64,000 nt of DNA from Niastella vici (lineage in GTDB: Bacteria > Bacteroidota > Bacteroidia > Chitinophagales > Chitinophagaceae). Below the pieces are notes generated by a model, which was not told the DNA's origin, searched no databases, and saw only the letters and a program-made list of their open reading frames with translations. Made by a program: the position numbers and the translations under genes. Within the stretch, counting starts at the first letter, position 1. Every line of letters begins with the position of its first letter. This document shows positions 27,081 to 36,017 of the stretch, one piece after another. The stretch is taken from the NCBI RefSeq assembly GCF_002077945.1, contig NZ_LVYD01000043.1, positions 186,001 to 250,000 on the forward strand, given 5' to 3'.

Positions 27081-28365
27081 TCAACTGTTGTTTTAGCGGT
27101 AATACGATCATAAACGTTGTTCCCTTCCCTACGATGCTTTTTACCTGGATAAGGCCATGGTGTTTTTCAATGATCTTTTTGGTAATGGCCAATCCAATGC
27201 CTGTACCTTCAAAAGAATCTTTCGAATGAAGGCGTTGAAAAAGGGAAAAAACGATACCTGCATATTTATCTTCAAAACCTATTCCATTGTCTTCGATGGT
27301 CAGCAGGCAAAAGGGCCCGGCCGTTTTTTCGGGACTCGTGAAACTTTTACTGGCCAAATAACTTGCTTTTATTTTTATTATGGGTGGTTCGTCCTCTTTT
27401 GAGAATTTTAATGAATTGGAGATCAGGTTTTGAAAAACCTGGCGGATCTGTCCCCGGATGACCTCCAGAACCGGCAGGTTATCATAAAGGACTTTTGCTT
27501 TTTTATCGGCTATCATTAATTCAAAATCATCGAGCAATTCTTTCAATATGATGTTCAGGTCGGTTGGTGAAAATTCACCATCATCGGCAGAGAGCCTTGA
27601 GTAATTGAGGATATCAATGATCAATGATTTCATTCTGTCGGCGGAGCCAATGATCTTTTCGAGGTGCGCCATTTGCTCCATGTTTAAATTACCTGCATTA
27701 TTTTTTAAGAAATTGGAAAACATTTGAATTTTCCGCAAGGGTTCCTGCAGATCATGGGATGCCACCGACGCAAATTGCTGCAGGTCGTGGTTGCTGGCCT
27801 CCAGGGTTTTGTTTAAATGTTCCAGTTGCCGGTTGTTTTCCTGCAGTTTTCTTTGTGTTGCTTTTTGCAGCGTGAGATCGGTGATGATCACGCTTAATGA
27901 AATCCCATCTGCCAGCTCAAGCGCCGTTAATGACAGCTGAACGGGCGTGCGGCGTTCCTGGTAAACGATCTCTACTTCCCCCTTGCAATACCCCTTCCAG
28001 GAGTTGGCAAAGAGTTGTTGGTAAAATGACAGGTCGCTTTTTGTAATGAACAGTTCAAAGGGAAGCCCGATGATGGCTGAAAGCGGCAGGCCGGTCATTT
28101 CACTGAATTGTGAGTTGGCAAATAAAATAATGCCCTCCTGGCTAAGCGTTAAGGCGCCTTCGGTCATTTTTTCAATGAATACCCGGTAAGCATGATCTGC
28201 CGTTTTAAGCGTATATAATTCATGGGTTGAACCGTTTTGCACTACAATGGCGTCTACCTGCCCCGTACGAAGCGCCTCAATAGTTTCGAGTGCTTCGTAT
28301 AACTGGCGGCGGGTATCTTCCAGTTCCCGGCTCAGGCCATTGGTAAGTTTTGCATTGCTTTCCAT
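27064..28365 (-). CDS. PAS-domain histidine kinase coupled to kaiB
   Basis: 433 aa from the ATG, which overlaps the kaiB stop codon by one base (TGATG). The N-terminus is a coiled coil (ELEDTRRQLYEALETIEALR) with the VDAIVV segment often seen before PAS domains; PAS spans about 60-170 (MTEGALTLSQEGIILFAN, FSEMTGLP); HisKA has the HDLQEP box (His near 204, FASVASHDLQEPLRKIQ); HATPase has NLISNSLKFSKED, IEDNGIGFED and GTGIGLAITKKI. There is no membrane span. Its position directly after two kaiB genes and before its receiver suggests it reads KaiB/KaiC state and passes it to the receivers (inference). Confidence 0.93.
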   Translation of the reverse strand: MESNAKLTNGLSRELEDTRRQLYEALETIEALRTGQVDAIVVQNGSTHELYTLKTADHAYRVFIEKMTEGALTLSQEGIILFANSQFSEMTGLPLSAIIGLPFELFITKSDLSFYQQLFANSWKGYCKGEVEIVYQERRTPVQLSLTALELADGISLSVIITDLTLQKATQRKLQENNRQLEHLNKTLEASNHDLQQFASVASHDLQEPLRKIQMFSNFLKNNAGNLNMEQMAHLEKIIGSADRMKSLIIDILNYSRLSADDGEFSPTDLNIILKELLDDFELMIADKKAKVLYDNLPVLEVIRGQIRQVFQNLISNSLKFSKEDEPPIIKIKASYLASKSFTSPEKTAGPFCLLTIEDNGIGFEDKYAGIVFSLFQRLHSKDSFEGTGIGLAITKKIIEKHHGLIQVKSIVGKGTTFMIVLPLKQQLNGNTG

Positions 28366-28685
28366 CACATATTCACCTCAAGGGCTTTTAAAACTTTTTC
28401 AGTTTCGGATAGGTCACCAATCAGTTTTCGTTCGGGTAATGGAAGCTTTTTTATTAACAAAGGCAGGGCAATGAGTTGTTCCTGCTGTGCCAGCTCAACA
28501 TCCTGATAAACGTCAATGACCTGCAGATCGTAACGGTCTTTTAAATACGACTCGCATATATTACGAATGTTGATGATAGCCCTCGCTGAGTTGGGCGATG
28601 CGCCTGTAATGTACAGACGAAGCTTGTATTCTGTGGGTGGTCTATCTGTTTTTTTCGCTTCGGTTTCCGGGCGCTTTTTTTTCAT
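28365..28685 (-). CDS. KaiB-family protein, second copy
   Basis: 106 aa with a basic ~17-residue N-terminal arm and a thioredoxin-like KaiB domain: YKLRLYITGASPNSARAI, ICESYLKDRYDLQVIDVYQD, LIALPLLIKKLPLPERKLIG and DLSETEKVLKAL. These are the family hallmarks, including the cis-Pro region LPLLIKKLP. KaiB binds the KaiC CI ring after changing fold in cyanobacteria; whether this copy switches fold is not known. It starts one base after the stop of the first kaiB and touches the kinase start, so all three are coupled. Confidence 0.93.
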   Translation of the reverse strand: MKKKRPETEAKKTDRPPTEYKLRLYITGASPNSARAIINIRNICESYLKDRYDLQVIDVYQDVELAQQEQLIALPLLIKKLPLPERKLIGDLSETEKVLKALEVNM

Positions 28686-28686
28686 G

Positions 28687-29040
28687 TTATTTTTTTATGG
28701 GCCTCAGGTCAAGACCTACCAGCACTTTTTCCTCATTTGATAAGTCGCCGATTATTTTTCGAACCGGTACCGGCATTTTCCTTACAAGCGTTGGAATAGC
28801 CAGTATTTGATCGCCGGCGGCCAGTTGCGGGTTCAATAACAGGTCTATCACTTCCAGCTCATACCGGTTACTTAAATGTTGTTCACAATATCTTTTCAGG
28901 TTAATGAGCGCAGCGGTACTTTTGGGGGTATTGCCGGCTATATATAACCGCAACATCCATTTTTCTTCCCTGGGCCTGCTGGTTCTTGCACCACGCTGCA
29001 TCAGTTGTTTTTCCGTATTATTTTTTGTTGACTTTGCCAT
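28687..29040 (-). CDS. KaiB-family protein, first copy
   Basis: 117 aa. A Lys/Arg-rich 28-residue N-terminal extension is followed by the KaiB domain: [60 protein letters not shown] and [16 protein letters not shown]. Its start lies 23 bp inside the 3' end of kaiC, so it should be made together with KaiC. It differs from the second copy at many positions, so the two have diverged and may have separate partners. It is longer than cyanobacterial KaiB in the N-terminal arm only. Confidence 0.93.
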   Translation of the reverse strand: MAKSTKNNTEKQLMQRGARTSRPREEKWMLRLYIAGNTPKSTAALINLKRYCEQHLSNRYELEVIDLLLNPQLAAGDQILAIPTLVRKMPVPVRKIIGDLSNEEKVLVGLDLRPIKK

Positions 29041-30748
29041 TTTCTGTATATCGGCTGTTGCGGTTTTGAGTTAATTGTTGCCGGTTCTTTTCCATGATCT
29101 CTTTCTTCAGATCATCTTCTACAAAAGTTTTATTCAATTCTTCCTGTACCGATTCAAATTCTTCTTTCAGGGACGCGATCTTCGCTTCAAGCACCAGTCT
29201 TTTGCGCTCAATTTCCCGGTTCTTGCGGTTAGCTGCATTGCTGCGTATGGCGGCGCCGGTATATTCCTGCAATTCCTGTGCTTCCCGGGCCGAACCTATC
29301 AATATGCCGTCGGGGCCCAGGTAAACGTCTATCAGTTCCAGTCCCTTACTGGTGATCACAAATTCCCGTACCTGGTTGCTATGGCCCATGCCTCTTGATT
29401 TCATGATGTAAATGCCCCGGTTGCGTTCCCCGTTGTTTTCCATGTCGCGCACCTGAACCCAGGCATCTACAAGGGAAGAAATGCCCTCATCGGTCTGTGG
29501 CAAATTTTCCTTATCGTGGGTCAGCGCAGTGAAAAGCACGGTGATGCCTTCATTCTGTAAAAAATCGAGTAAACGCATCAGCATGGATTTTACTTCGCCG
29601 AGTGAAGCAACGGCCACCAGGTTGGTAATGGGATCAAGGATCACCATACGGGGTTTGAACTGCTTTACTTTTTTGTGAATGGCCACCAGGTGCGATTCCA
29701 GCCCATGCAGGGTAGGGCGGGTGGCAACGATCTGTAATAATCCGGTATCAATATATTTATTCAGATCGATATTGATCGATCTCATATTCCTGACGATCTG
29801 CTGGGGCGATTCTTCAAACGCAAAGAAAAGGCAACGTTCTTTGCGACCACAGGAGGCATTGGCAAAATAAGCAGCAATGCTGGTTTTACCGGTACCTGCC
29901 GTACCCGATACCAAAATAGAACTGCCCCGGTAAAATCCTTTTCCACCCAACATGCCGTCAAGGGAATCAATGCCGCTGGAGATCCGTTGTGAAGAAACAT
30001 CCCGTCCCAGTAATAAGGAGGTAACCGGCAAAACAGATATGCCGTCTTCATCAATGAGGAAGGGATATTCATTGGTGCCATGCAGGGAACCCCGGTATTT
30101 GACCACCCGCAAAAGCCGGGTCGAGATCTGATTGATAACCCGGTGCTCCAGGAGGATCACACAATCCGAAACATACTCTTCCAATCCATGCCGCGTGAGC
30201 ATCCCTGTTCCTTTTTCGGCGGTAATGATAGCGGTTACGCCTTTGTCCTTGAGCCAGCTAAAAAGCCTTCTCAATTCTGCACGCAGAATGGCTTCATTAT
30301 CGAAAGTGCCGAATAAATTCTCGATCGTATCAAGCATTACCCGTTTGGCGCCAATGCTGTCAATAGCATGCCCCAGGCGAATAAATAATCCATCAAGGTC
30401 GTACAACCCGGTTTCTTCAATTTCACTGCGGTCTACATGCACATGATCGATCCACAGCAACCCGTCTTTTTGCAGCTTTTTTAAATTTAAACCCAGGGAT
30501 GCTACATTTTGTTCCAGGTCTTCAGCCTTTTCCTCAAAAACCATAATAACGCCGGGCTCCTTATGATCCAACGCGCCGCGCACTATAAATTCAACGGATA
30601 AAAGTGTTTTACCTGCACCGGCACCGCCACAAATAAGTGTGGGGCGGCCAGTGGGCAGGCCACCATAAGTGATTTCATCAAAACCATTTATACCGGTGGG
30701 GGTCTTCTTTAATACAGTCGTATTATTTTTATTTATTGAACGTGACAT
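29018..30748 (-). CDS. kaiC: KaiC-family double RecA-type ATPase
   Basis: 576 aa with both KaiC lobes. CI: Walker A GGAGAGKT (41-48), catalytic Glu pair FEE (71-73), Walker B VMLDTIEN (~137-144). CII: Walker A GTAGTGKT (282-289), FEE (311-313), VILDPITN (~369-376). The cyanobacterial autophosphorylation pair Ser431-Thr432 aligns with Ser424-Ser425 ([10 protein letters not shown]). After ~495 comes an 80-residue charged coiled coil ([20 protein letters not shown]) that cyanobacterial KaiC lacks. No kaiA is seen, as in other non-cyanobacterial Kai loci. It is the first gene of the run, and a 12-bp palindrome lies 27 bp before its start. Role: probably an ATP-driven timer or stress switch (inference). 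Confidence 0.95.
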   Translation of the reverse strand: MSRSINKNNTTVLKKTPTGINGFDEITYGGLPTGRPTLICGGAGAGKTLLSVEFIVRGALDHKEPGVIMVFEEKAEDLEQNVASLGLNLKKLQKDGLLWIDHVHVDRSEIEETGLYDLDGLFIRLGHAIDSIGAKRVMLDTIENLFGTFDNEAILRAELRRLFSWLKDKGVTAIITAEKGTGMLTRHGLEEYVSDCVILLEHRVINQISTRLLRVVKYRGSLHGTNEYPFLIDEDGISVLPVTSLLLGRDVSSQRISSGIDSLDGMLGGKGFYRGSSILVSGTAGTGKTSIAAYFANASCGRKERCLFFAFEESPQQIVRNMRSINIDLNKYIDTGLLQIVATRPTLHGLESHLVAIHKKVKQFKPRMVILDPITNLVAVASLGEVKSMLMRLLDFLQNEGITVLFTALTHDKENLPQTDEGISSLVDAWVQVRDMENNGERNRGIYIMKSRGMGHSNQVREFVITSKGLELIDVYLGPDGILIGSAREAQELQEYTGAAIRSNAANRKNREIERKRLVLEAKIASLKEEFESVQEELNKTFVEDDLKKEIMEKNRQQLTQNRNSRYTENGKVNKK

Positions 30749-30774
30749 GCAAAAACGCGATTTAATACTGTAGC

Positions 30775-30786
30775 ATGTAATTACAT
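30775..30786. promoter_or_regulatory. 12-bp palindrome upstream of kaiC
   Basis: ATGTAATTACAT is a perfect palindrome 27 bp upstream of the kaiC start codon and could be an operator. It is short and AT-rich, so chance is possible. Confidence 0.35.
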
Positions 30787-30891
30787 AAAAATGGAGCCAG
30801 TGAAAGAAATGATAGGTTTAGGGGAAAAATTTCTACAATTTGAATCTGCGTTTAATCAATGCGATCAGTAAGGGATGAGTTGAAAGTAAAA

Positions 30892-30915
30892 GCCCGCCCG
30901 ATACATCGGGCGGGC
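30892..30915 (-). terminator. Terminator-like hairpin in a divergent intergenic region
   Basis: GCCCGCCCGAT pairs perfectly with ATCGGGCGGGC. On the minus strand the stem is followed by TTTTACTTTC, so it would stop transcription coming from the right, where no annotated minus-strand gene lies. Confidence 0.65.
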
Positions 30916-31302
30916 CTTCTGTTGTTAGTACCACTATGAATGGTTCGGAAGTACCATAAGAATAAAAAAAGGACAAGGCGATTTCTTATGGTTAAATGAT
31001 ACCACTAAATTAATGTGCGCGCATTTGCCGAAAAAATGCAGTTGGTCACGAATTCATAAATGCCCTATTGAAAAAAAGCCCTCGCGGCTGAGCCGGAGAG
31101 CTTTCCCGTTTTGCTTCTAAACACCAGTGATATTTTATATACAAATACCCCTGTAGTGAATAGATCGTATACCATAACAACAAGGATAAGGCGCCCTCTT
31201 ACGGCAGGGCTTTATGGTTAACGGTTAGTTGAGACAGCTAATTTAACAAGTACCTTTTTGCAGCCGAAATGCAGTTTGTCACGAATTCTCATCGATTTTT
31301 AT

Positions 31303-31335
31303 TTTGATAAGTTGAGGCCTGTTATAATAACTTTG
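31303..31335 (+). promoter_or_regulatory. Full promoter of the MFS gene
   Basis: TTTG (31303-31306) and TAACTTTG (31328-31335) are 21 bp apart, matching the Bacteroidota -33/-7 pair. Transcription would begin about 6-8 bp past the -7 box, almost at the ATG at 31344, so the mRNA would be leaderless or nearly so. Confidence 0.65.
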
Positions 31336-31343
31336 TTGTACGA

Positions 31344-32594
31344 ATGAATAATAAACGACCCACCCAGAACTATTATCTGATTCTCATCCTGGGCCTCCTG
31401 ACCGCCATTGGGCCCTTTTCGATCGACATGTACCTGCCGGCCTTTCCTGATATTGCCAAAGGGCTGCATACAACCGTTGCGCAGGTGATGTTGTCATTAT
31501 CAAGCTTTTTCATTGGTATTTCTGCGGGGCAAATGATCTACGGCCCCTTGCTGGAGCGCTTCGGCAGAAAGAAACCATTGTACGTGGGCCTTTCTATTTA
31601 TTTGCTGGCTTCGCTGGGTTGCGCATTGGCCGCTTCGGTGCAGGCATTGATAGTGCTGCGTTTGTTACAGGCCCTGGGCGGTTGTGTAGGCATGGTAGCG
31701 GCCCGCGCCATGGTACGCGACCTGTTTGATGTTTCGGAGAATGCCAAAGTATTTTCCATGTTGATGCTGGTAGTTGCGGTATCGCCCATTATTGCGCCTA
31801 CAGCAGGTGGTTATATCACCGCTGCATTAGGCTGGCGCTGGGTGTTTGTACTGTTGATGATCGTTGATGTAATTATTTTGGCCGGTATCTATTTCTTATT
31901 ACCCGAAAGCAAACAACCCAATCCAGATTTTTCTTTAAAGCCGGTTTCTATCATCAGTAATTTTGCAGGCATTATAAAACACCCACAGTTTTACACCTAC
32001 GCATTAACGGCAGCCATTTCGGCCGCAGGCCTGTACGCTTATATTGGCGGTTCGCCTTCTGTGTTCATGGGTATCTTTCATGTAAGTGAGAAGCAATATG
32101 GCTGGATCTTCGCGTTGATTGCCATGGGCCTTATTGGCGCCAGCCAGATCAACACCGTGATCCTGAAAACTTATTCCAGCGAACAGATCATTAAAGTGGC
32201 CCTGGCTTGTCAAAGCACGATCGGTGTGGTGCTGGTGGCGCTCACTTTACTGGGCTGGAACGATCTGTTCATCACCATCTTCCTCATCTTTCTGTTTTTG
32301 TGTTGCCAGGGCTTTACGTTCCCCAATGCCTCGGCGCTTTCGTTGGCCGCATTTGGCCATAATGCGGGCAGCGCATCGGCATTACTGGGCGCCATTCAAA
32401 TGAGTATTGGCGCCTGTACATCGGCCCTGGTAAGCGTATTCCAGAATAATACGGCATTGCCCATGGCGGCTGTAATGGCCTGCTGCGCCATCGGGGCGTT
32501 CTCTGTTTTCAGGTTGGGAAGGAATATTATTTGTCAGAAAGCCCGCGCCACGGCGGTGGAAGAGGAAGATGTGGAGATGATAAGTACGTTGTAA
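31344..32594 (+). CDS. Bcr/CflA family drug efflux MFS transporter
   Basis: 416 aa with 12 predicted membrane spans. The N-terminus carries the Bcr/CflA signature GPFSIDMYLPAFPDIA (residues ~22-37), MFS motif A GPLLERFGRKKPLY (~66-79), LQALGGCVGMVAARAMVRDL (motif B/C region) and the antiporter-type SPIIAPTAGGYI. It exports drugs or related small molecules by proton antiport; members include bicyclomycin and sulfonamide exporters. The cytoplasmic tail is short and acidic. It is transcribed alone from a good promoter; the next gene has its own promoter. Confidence 0.93.
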   Translation: MNNKRPTQNYYLILILGLLTAIGPFSIDMYLPAFPDIAKGLHTTVAQVMLSLSSFFIGISAGQMIYGPLLERFGRKKPLYVGLSIYLLASLGCALAASVQALIVLRLLQALGGCVGMVAARAMVRDLFDVSENAKVFSMLMLVVAVSPIIAPTAGGYITAALGWRWVFVLLMIVDVIILAGIYFLLPESKQPNPDFSLKPVSIISNFAGIIKHPQFYTYALTAAISAAGLYAYIGGSPSVFMGIFHVSEKQYGWIFALIAMGLIGASQINTVILKTYSSEQIIKVALACQSTIGVVLVALTLLGWNDLFITIFLIFLFLCCQGFTFPNASALSLAAFGHNAGSASALLGAIQMSIGACTSALVSVFQNNTALPMAAVMACCAIGAFSVFRLGRNIICQKARATAVEEEDVEMISTL

Positions 32595-32620
32595 AGAATA
32601 CCCTGAATGTAGTATGTTTG
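32589..32620 (+). promoter_or_regulatory. Promoter of the small membrane protein gene
   Basis: TTG (32589-32591) and TATGTTTG (32613-32620) are 21 bp apart and fit the Bacteroidota consensus. The ATG follows at 32625, so this transcript too would have almost no leader. The promoter overlaps the 3' end of the MFS gene. Confidence 0.55.
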
Positions 32621-32624
32621 CGCC

Positions 32625-33029
32625 ATGAAATATTCTCAATGGATCGGCATTGCAGCGGCCATTTGTCTTGTTTTGGCTGGTTTTTTACCCTGGACCTATC
32701 ATCCCGACCTGGATAAGAACTTTACCGGGTTCTTTTCAGAAAATAAAGCTTACGGAAAGCCTGGAATTGTTTTTATCGTTATTTGCACGATGGCCGTAGT
32801 ATTTTTTGCCATCCAACGTATTTGGGCCAAACGCTGGAACATGTTCATCTGCGCCCTCGTTGTGGCATATGCTATAAGAAGTTATATTGTATATTCAGGT
32901 TGTTACCGCGGTATTTGTCCCGATAAAAAAGCCGGTTTATGGATGATGCTGATATCTGCCTTCGTTATGATGGGAATGGCGTTGTTTCCTGATATGAAGT
33001 TGACAGAAGACAATAAGCAGGGGCAATAG
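32625..33029 (+). CDS. Small four-span membrane protein
   Basis: 134 aa with hydrophobic stretches near residues 6-22, 47-63, 70-86 and 105-120. The loop between spans 1 and 2 is polar (HPDLDKNFTGFFSENKAYGK) and the loop before the last span has two Cys (SGCYRGICPDKKAG) that could form a disulfide outside the cell. This layout is common among small uncharacterised membrane proteins in Bacteroidota. No function is assigned. It has its own promoter. Confidence 0.75.
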   Translation: MKYSQWIGIAAAICLVLAGFLPWTYHPDLDKNFTGFFSENKAYGKPGIVFIVICTMAVVFFAIQRIWAKRWNMFICALVVAYAIRSYIVYSGCYRGICPDKKAGLWMMLISAFVMMGMALFPDMKLTEDNKQGQ

Positions 33030-33043
33030 GCACCTTTTAAAAT

Positions 33044-33757
33044 TTACTTAACCGCATTTACCAGGCGGGTACCTCTGTAAATGGCTTGCATGGAAAGAGA
33101 CACCCCTACAGTAGGTAATTGAACCGTTTGTTGCAGCGTTTTGCATTCTTGCAGTACCCACCGGTTAAGCGCATTGATTTGAAATACTTCGACTGTAATT
33201 TTTTCGGTATCAATAAGCATGTACTCCTTTAATGTGGGTATATCGCGGTATAAATTAAATTTGGTGCCCCGGTCATAATCCCTGGTGCTTTTTGACAGTA
33301 TTTCAATGATGATGGTGGGTTGAGTAACTGTATCTTCATTTATAATAGTTGGATTGCCACAATAGATGGAGATATCAGGGTAGGTAAATAATGTATTTTC
33401 GGGAATATGCATTCTCATATCGCTCCCAAAAGGACGGCAGGCGCTATTTTTCAATTGTATACACAATTCTCCAAAGACATTTGAAAAAATAAAGTTGTGC
33501 CTGGGGGTGGCGCCAGCCATGGCAAATATTTCGCCCTGGTAGTATTCATGCTTCTCGTTGGAAGCACGCTCCATTTCAAGGTATTCTTCAATGGTATAGT
33601 GTTGTTTGTTATACGACACCGCAGCTTCTTTTACTTCCCAGATTTCACCGTTGTGGTATTGGTACTGCACATTAGGTGAGCGTTCCATTCCAAAGAATTC
33701 TTCAAGGGTATAGCGTTTTTTGCTGTTGTCCTCTGCTGGTTCGTTTTTCTTTTCCAT
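33044..33757 (-). CDS. Uma2 family (DUF820) putative endonuclease with duplicated N-terminus
   Basis: 237 aa. The Uma2/DUF820 core, a restriction-endonuclease-like PD-(D/E)xK fold, spans about 50-230: YTIEEYLEMER, EYYQGEIFAMAGATPRHN, RPFGSDMRMHIP, YPDISIYCG, PTIIIEILSKSTRDYDRGTK and YRDIPTLKEYMLID. Asp in YPDI and Glu/Lys in the following strands are the expected catalytic residues. The first 48 residues repeat the start of the domain (YTLEEFFGMERSPN, YHNGEI), a partial internal duplication. Biological roles of Uma2 proteins are unsettled. It starts 15 bp after the VIT1 gene and is probably co-transcribed. Confidence 0.88.
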   Translation of the reverse strand: MEKKNEPAEDNSKKRYTLEEFFGMERSPNVQYQYHNGEIWEVKEAAVSYNKQHYTIEEYLEMERASNEKHEYYQGEIFAMAGATPRHNFIFSNVFGELCIQLKNSACRPFGSDMRMHIPENTLFTYPDISIYCGNPTIINEDTVTQPTIIIEILSKSTRDYDRGTKFNLYRDIPTLKEYMLIDTEKITVEVFQINALNRWVLQECKTLQQTVQLPTVGVSLSMQAIYRGTRLVNAVK

Positions 33758-33772
33758 ACCCTAATATACAAA

Positions 33773-34459
33773 TTATTCAAATATCTTCGCCACCCCAAAA
33801 GCTGCCCCTGCAGCCACTGCGCCAATCAGCATCACTTTTAATGCACCGCCCAGGGGATGCACACCTGTCATCCGGCTTTTAAAGTAACCAAAGACGAACA
33901 GGCAAATTAAGGTTACGAGCACGGATATCTTCAACGCTTCTACCGGTGTATCAATAAAAAAATAAGGACTTAAAGGCACCAACCCGCCAACTACATACGA
34001 AAGTCCAATGTTCAGCGCCGATTTGGTAGCTCTTTGGGGATCGGGTTTATCGAGCCCAAGTTCATACTTCATCATAAAATCGACCCATACCTTTTTATCT
34101 TTTGCAATTTCTTCTGCCGCTTTATATTGTACTTCTTCACTAAGCCCCAGATTTCCAAAAAACTCCCGCACTTCTTCTTTTTCTTTTTCAGGCACCGCAT
34201 CTACTTCTTCGTACTCGCGCTTCAGCTCACTGTTATAATGGTCAATTTCTGTTTTACCAGCCAGGTAACCGCCCAGTCCCATAGCAATGGAACCGGCGGC
34301 AATTTCTGCAATACCAGCAATTATAATGATGCCGGTTGAGCTAACTGCACCACTTAGGCCGGCCGCCAGTGCAAAAGGCACAGTGAGCCCATCGCTCATC
34401 CCTATTACAATATCCCTGAGCATTTCCGAACTTTGCAGGTGTTCTTCCTTGTGATCCAT
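33773..34459 (-). CDS. VIT1/CCC1 family metal transporter
   Basis: 228 aa membrane protein. The family start IVIGMSDGLTVPFALAAGLS (~17-36) is followed by EIAAGSIAMGLGGYLAGKTE, with conserved Gly and Met, then a charged cytoplasmic insertion (~75-145) rich in Glu with EVDAVPEKEKEEVREFF that in plant and fungal relatives binds metal, and C-terminal spans (LSYVVGGLVPLSPYFF). Members export Fe2+ or Mn2+ from the cytoplasm. Five spans are predicted. A likely role is relief of iron or manganese excess (inference). It heads a two-gene unit with the Uma2 gene. Confidence 0.9.
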   Translation of the reverse strand: MDHKEEHLQSSEMLRDIVIGMSDGLTVPFALAAGLSGAVSSTGIIIIAGIAEIAAGSIAMGLGGYLAGKTEIDHYNSELKREYEEVDAVPEKEKEEVREFFGNLGLSEEVQYKAAEEIAKDKKVWVDFMMKYELGLDKPDPQRATKSALNIGLSYVVGGLVPLSPYFFIDTPVEALKISVLVTLICLFVFGYFKSRMTGVHPLGGALKVMLIGAVAAGAAFGVAKIFE

Positions 34460-34513
34460 TTTAAGCTCTTTGGTTTAAACTTACGAACTCTCTAACTGAA
34501 TAACCTGTAACAT

Positions 34514-35743
34514 TTATGCAAAAGTATCCAAACTTCTCTTAATGATATTTATACAATCAAGGATTTGCTCTTTATTAATAATTAACGGTGGTGCAAAACG
34601 AATTTTATCACCATGTGTTGGCTTGGCCAAAAGCCCGTTGTCTTTTAAAGTTAGACATAAATTCCAGGCGGCATTTTTATCAGGATGTTCAATAACGATG
34701 GCATTCAGCAATCCTTTTCCACGTACAACCGAAATATAAGGCGATTGCAGGGCCTGTAATTCCTTTCTCAATAGTTCACCCATGGCCTGGGCATTGGCTG
34801 CCATCTGCTCTTCTTTAAGCACCCGTAATGATTCAACAGCCACCCGGCATGCAATCGGATTGCCGCCATACGTTGAGCCATGTTCGCCCGGTTTAATGGT
34901 GAGCATGATTGGGTCGTTGGCCAGTACGGCTGATACCGGCAGGGTACCCCCGCTCAATGCTTTTCCTAAGATCAGTATATCGGGTTGTACATTTTCGTAG
35001 TCACAGGCCAGCATGTTACCCGTACGGCACAAACCGGTTTGTATTTCATCGGCAATGAACAGTACATTGGCCGCTTCGCAATATTGTTTGGCGCGCGACA
35101 GGTAACCTTCATCGGGCACTACCACGCCTGCTTCGCCCTGTATAGGCTCAACCAGGAAACCGGCTGCGTTAGGGTCCTGCAAGGCTTTTTCAAGCGCTGG
35201 CAGATCGTTATAAGGAATAACCGTAAAGCCTGGCATGTAGGGGCCGAACCTGTCACGTGAAGAAGGATCGGTGCTGAAGGAAATAACGGTGCTGGTACGG
35301 CCGTGGAAATTTTCACCGCATACTATGATTGTAGCTTTATTTTCAGGAATGCCTTTCACGGTATAGCCCCAGCGGCGGCAAAGTTTAATGGCTGTTTCAA
35401 CAGCCTCAACGCCCGTGTTCATCGGCAGCACTTTATCGTACCCAAAATAATTGGTGATGAATTGTTCATATTCACCCAGTGCATCGTTATAAAATGCACG
35501 GGAGGTGAGGGTGAGTTGTTGGGCCTGCATCATAAAGGCCGCAATGATCTTCGGATGGCAATGCCCCTGGTTAACGGCTGAATAACCGCTCAGGAAATCA
35601 TAATACTGTTTGCCATCTACATCCCATACATACACGCCTTCTCCCTTTTGCAGCACAACAGGCAGAGGATGATAATTATGCGCTCCGTATTTTTCTTCCA
35701 GATCGAGATAATACTTTGTTTTGTTTGATAAAGTAGAAACCAT
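34514..35743 (-). CDS. rocD: Ornithine aminotransferase
   Basis: About 410 aa PLP enzyme that converts ornithine and 2-oxoglutarate to glutamate semialdehyde and glutamate. Visible: [13 protein letters not shown] near the start, [82 protein letters not shown] and the PLP Lys in [17 protein letters not shown] and NTGVEA are specific to RocD rather than ArgD. The open frame runs 70 codons upstream, but that part has no homology and covers a leader hairpin, so the ATG at 35743 is chosen. It is monocistronic. Confidence 0.95.
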   Translation of the reverse strand: MVSTLSNKTKYYLDLEEKYGAHNYHPLPVVLQKGEGVYVWDVDGKQYYDFLSGYSAVNQGHCHPKIIAAFMMQAQQLTLTSRAFYNDALGEYEQFITNYFGYDKVLPMNTGVEAVETAIKLCRRWGYTVKGIPENKATIIVCGENFHGRTSTVISFSTDPSSRDRFGPYMPGFTVIPYNDLPALEKALQDPNAAGFLVEPIQGEAGVVVPDEGYLSRAKQYCEAANVLFIADEIQTGLCRTGNMLACDYENVQPDILILGKALSGGTLPVSAVLANDPIMLTIKPGEHGSTYGGNPIACRVAVESLRVLKEEQMAANAQAMGELLRKELQALQSPYISVVRGKGLLNAIVIEHPDKNAAWNLCLTLKDNGLLAKPTHGDKIRFAPPLIINKEQILDCINIIKRSLDTFA

Positions 35744-35838
35744 AAAGGGGTGAAATAAAGAAATTATAAATGAACAATGAATAGTAAAATATGTAAGTAA
35801 AGAGTCGATCAGGTATGACTGATACAATACCCTGGCCC

Positions 35839-35856
35839 GTCCGCCGGGGGGCGGAC
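35839..35856. promoter_or_regulatory. G/C hairpin in the rocD leader
   Basis: GTCCGCC (35839-35845) pairs with GGCGGAC (35850-35856) across GGGG, about 95 bp before the rocD start. The function is unknown; it lies in the frame extension rejected as coding. Confidence 0.35.
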
Positions 35857-36017
35857 AACTGGTAATTATCCTCGATGATTCAGGAAATCGAGGTTGTAGT
35901 GAAGAAAATGCGGTATGTAGGCCTTGTAATTGATAACAAGCTATTTCCGGCAAATATAATCAATTTTGGCGAGGGCTAAAATGACGCTTGTATTAAACTA
36001 CTGAATAACTAGACAAA

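Larger units (their letters stand above)
30749..31343. other. Divergent intergenic region with internal duplication and hairpins
   Basis: 595 bp between kaiC and the MFS gene without a coding frame. It contains a 12-bp palindrome ATGTAATTACAT (30775-30786), a strong G/C hairpin at 30892-30915, an imperfect duplication (about 30950-31055 and 31165-31288) and the MFS promoter. A hairpin of terminator type between divergent genes suggests a small non-coding transcript, but this is not shown. Confidence 0.55.

Noticed and set aside
35744-35953. 70-codon N-terminal extension of ornithine aminotransferase
   Set aside because: The extra residues show no similarity to the family and the region contains a hairpin; the internal ATG at 35743 gives the standard start.
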